From JBBSHJ01 sp038253135 (GTDB lineage: Bacteria > Actinomycetota > Actinomycetes > Mycobacteriales > QHCD01), in contig JBBSHJ010000126.1 of the NCBI GenBank assembly GCA_038253135.1, positions 1 to 7,806 of the forward strand: a stretch of DNA of 7,806 nt, given 5' to 3'. A program made the translations under genes and the position numbers. How positions within the stretch are numbered: the stretch's first letter is position 1; each line of letters begins with the position of its first letter. Below are positions 6,635-7,806 of the stretch, in pieces. Under the pieces are notes generated by a model. That model ran no database searches. It was not told the origin of the DNA and saw only the letters and a list, made by a program, of their open reading frames with translations.

Positions 6635-7806
6635 ATGAGCCTCGCGATCCGGTCCGCGGTCCGTACCCACCGCGGGCTGGTGCGCGGGCACAACGAGGAC
6701 TCGGCCTACGCCGGCCGGCACCTGCTCGCGGTCGCCGACGGGGTCGGCGGCGCGGTCGCGGGCGAGCTGGCCAGCGCCACCGTGATCGGCGCGATCGCCC
6801 CGCTGGACGCGCAACCCCCGGAAGACGTCGAGTCGGCGTTGCGGGACGCCATCACGCTGGCCAACCGCCAGCTGCGGGAGGCCGTGCGCCGCGAGCCCTC
6901 GCTGTCCGGGATGGGTACGACGCTCACCGCGCTGCTGCTCGCCGACGATCGGCTGGGCATGGCCCACATCGCCGATTCGCGCGCCTACCGCCTGCGCGAC
7001 GGCGGTCTCGAGCAGATCACTCGCGACGAGACCCTGGTGCAGACCCTCATCGACGAGGGCCGGCTCAGCCCGGCCGAGGCCCGCCGGCACCCCTACCGGT
7101 CCGTGATCCTACGCTCGCTCACCGGCGAGGAGGTCGAGCCCGTACTCGCCACCAGCTCCCCGCGGCCCGGCGATCGATACCTGCTCTGCAGCGACGGACT
7201 CACCGACTACGCCGAGCTCAGCTCGATCACCGCCGCGCTCGAGCTCGCCGCGCCGGGCGAGGTCGCCGAGCGCCTCATCGACCTGGCCCTCGCCGGCGGC
7301 GGCGGTGACAACGTGACCTGCATCGTTGCCGACGTGATCGACGGCGAGCCCGATGACTCCGCACCGGCGATCGTCGGTGCGGCCGCCGACACCGAACCCG
7401 CCACCGAGATCTCCGGGCGCCGGCCACGGCTTCGGCGGGTCACCCGGCGCGAGCCGGGCCGACCGGCCCAGCCGCCCGCCGATCCGGCTTCGCCCCCCAC
7501 CGCGGAGCCCGACCCCGCGGAGCCCGACCCCGCGGAGCCCGACCCCACGAGGCCCGACCCGGACCCAGCCGAGTCGCAACCCGCCGATGTCCACTCGCCG
7601 TACGACCGACACAGTGCCGGCGTCACGCAGACCGCGATCCCGGCGTACCAGGACGATCCCGACTCCGATCCGGCGCTCGCGCACACCGTCAGCCCGCCCC
7701 GCCGCCAGCGGCGGCGGCGGCGCAAGCTGACGGCCATCGGCTTCGCTGTCCTCATCGTGGTCGTGGCCGCGGGCTACGGCGGCTGGCGCTGGACGCAGAC
7801 GCAGTA
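6635..7806 (+). CDS. pstP: PstP, PP2C-family Ser/Thr protein phosphatase (3' end missing)
   Basis: 390 residues are present and the frame runs off the window. The catalytic PP2C domain (about 1-236) shows RGHNEDSAYAG (17-27), ADGVGG (34-39), SGMGTT (91-96), HIADSRAYRLRDG (111-123), YLLCSDGLTD (182-191) and GGGDNVT (222-228); predicted metal ligands Asp35, Asp187 and Asp225 are kept. A disordered Pro/Asp/Glu-rich stretch (about 237-355) precedes a basic RRQRRRRRK and a transmembrane helix (about 366-383), so the phosphatase domain faces the cytoplasm. PstP reverses PknA/PknB phosphorylation in cell-wall and division control. The histidine of the usual DGMGGH motif is replaced (DGVGGA, Ala40). 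No alternative in-frame start exists between the TGA at 6515 and the ATG. The linker is longer than in mycobacteria, partly through a tandem repeat. rodA, pbpA, pknA and pknB would be expected next. Confidence 0.95.
   Translation, partial: MSLAIRSAVRTHRGLVRGHNEDSAYAGRHLLAVADGVGGAVAGELASATVIGAIAPLDAQPPEDVESALRDAITLANRQLREAVRREPSLSGMGTTLTALLLADDRLGMAHIADSRAYRLRDGGLEQITRDETLVQTLIDEGRLSPAEARRHPYRSVILRSLTGEEVEPVLATSSPRPGDRYLLCSDGLTDYAELSSITAALELAAPGEVAERLIDLALAGGGGDNVTCIVADVIDGEPDDSAPAIVGAAADTEPATEISGRRPRLRRVTRREPGRPAQPPADPASPPTAEPDPAEPDPAEPDPTRPDPDPAESQPADVHSPYDRHSAGVTQTAIPAYQDDPDSDPALAHTVSPPRRQRRRRRKLTAIGFAVLIVVVAAGYGGWRWTQTQ
7502..7561 (+). repeat. 15-bp tandem repeat inside pstP (AEPDP)n
   Basis: Three perfect copies of GCGGAGCCCGACCCC (7502-7516, 7517-7531, 7532-7546) are followed by one degenerate copy (7547-7561). 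In frame they encode AEPDP three times and then TRPDP (residues 290-309) in the cytoplasmic linker before the membrane helix. Because the unit is 15 bp, gain or loss of copies keeps the frame and changes only linker length. Confidence 0.9.

Noticed and set aside
6396..6638. An 80-codon open frame ending in an ATGA overlap with pstP
   Set aside because: It runs mostly out of frame through fhaB and the repeat array. Its composition is a frame shadow and it has no domain.

Overview
The window is very GC-rich, with GTG and ATG starts, tightly packed genes on one strand and strong third-position G/C bias. Its right half is the actinobacterial fhaA-fhaB-pstP signalling locus, so the source is almost certainly an actinomycete. 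I cannot name the genus from the sequence alone.

Left region (1-4939): three co-directional genes that I read as the 3' end of a type 2 BREX (Pgl-type) phage-defence operon. They are the 3' two-thirds or so of pglZ (alkaline-phosphatase-fold protein, start lies off the window), brxD (P-loop ATPase, overlapping pglZ by an ATGA) and brxHI (Lhr-like superfamily 2 helicase, 5 bp after brxD). The order pglZ-brxD-brxHI is the diagnostic tail of type 2 BREX. pglW, pglX and pglY would be expected just upstream, outside the window.

Junction (4940-5093): 154 bp without a gene. It holds several short inverted repeats and, next to fhaA, a very strong Shine-Dalgarno sequence and a possible -10 box. No tRNA, integrase or clear attachment repeat is visible.

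Right region (5094-7806): fhaA (DUF3662 plus FHA), fhaB (one transmembrane helix plus FHA) and the 5' part of pstP (PP2C-type Ser/Thr phosphatase with a membrane anchor). This is the start of the conserved cluster that usually continues with rodA, pbpA, pknA and pknB. It controls cell-wall growth and division through protein phosphorylation: FHA domains read phosphothreonine and PstP removes it.

The least expected structure is in the fhaB-pstP gap. Three exact 21-bp repeats lie at a strict 31-bp period. Each can fold into a small hairpin that shows GAGGA in its loop, and the loop of the last copy is the apparent ribosome binding site of pstP. A perfect 7-bp-stem hairpin between fhaA and fhaB and a 15-bp tandem repeat inside pstP are smaller oddities.
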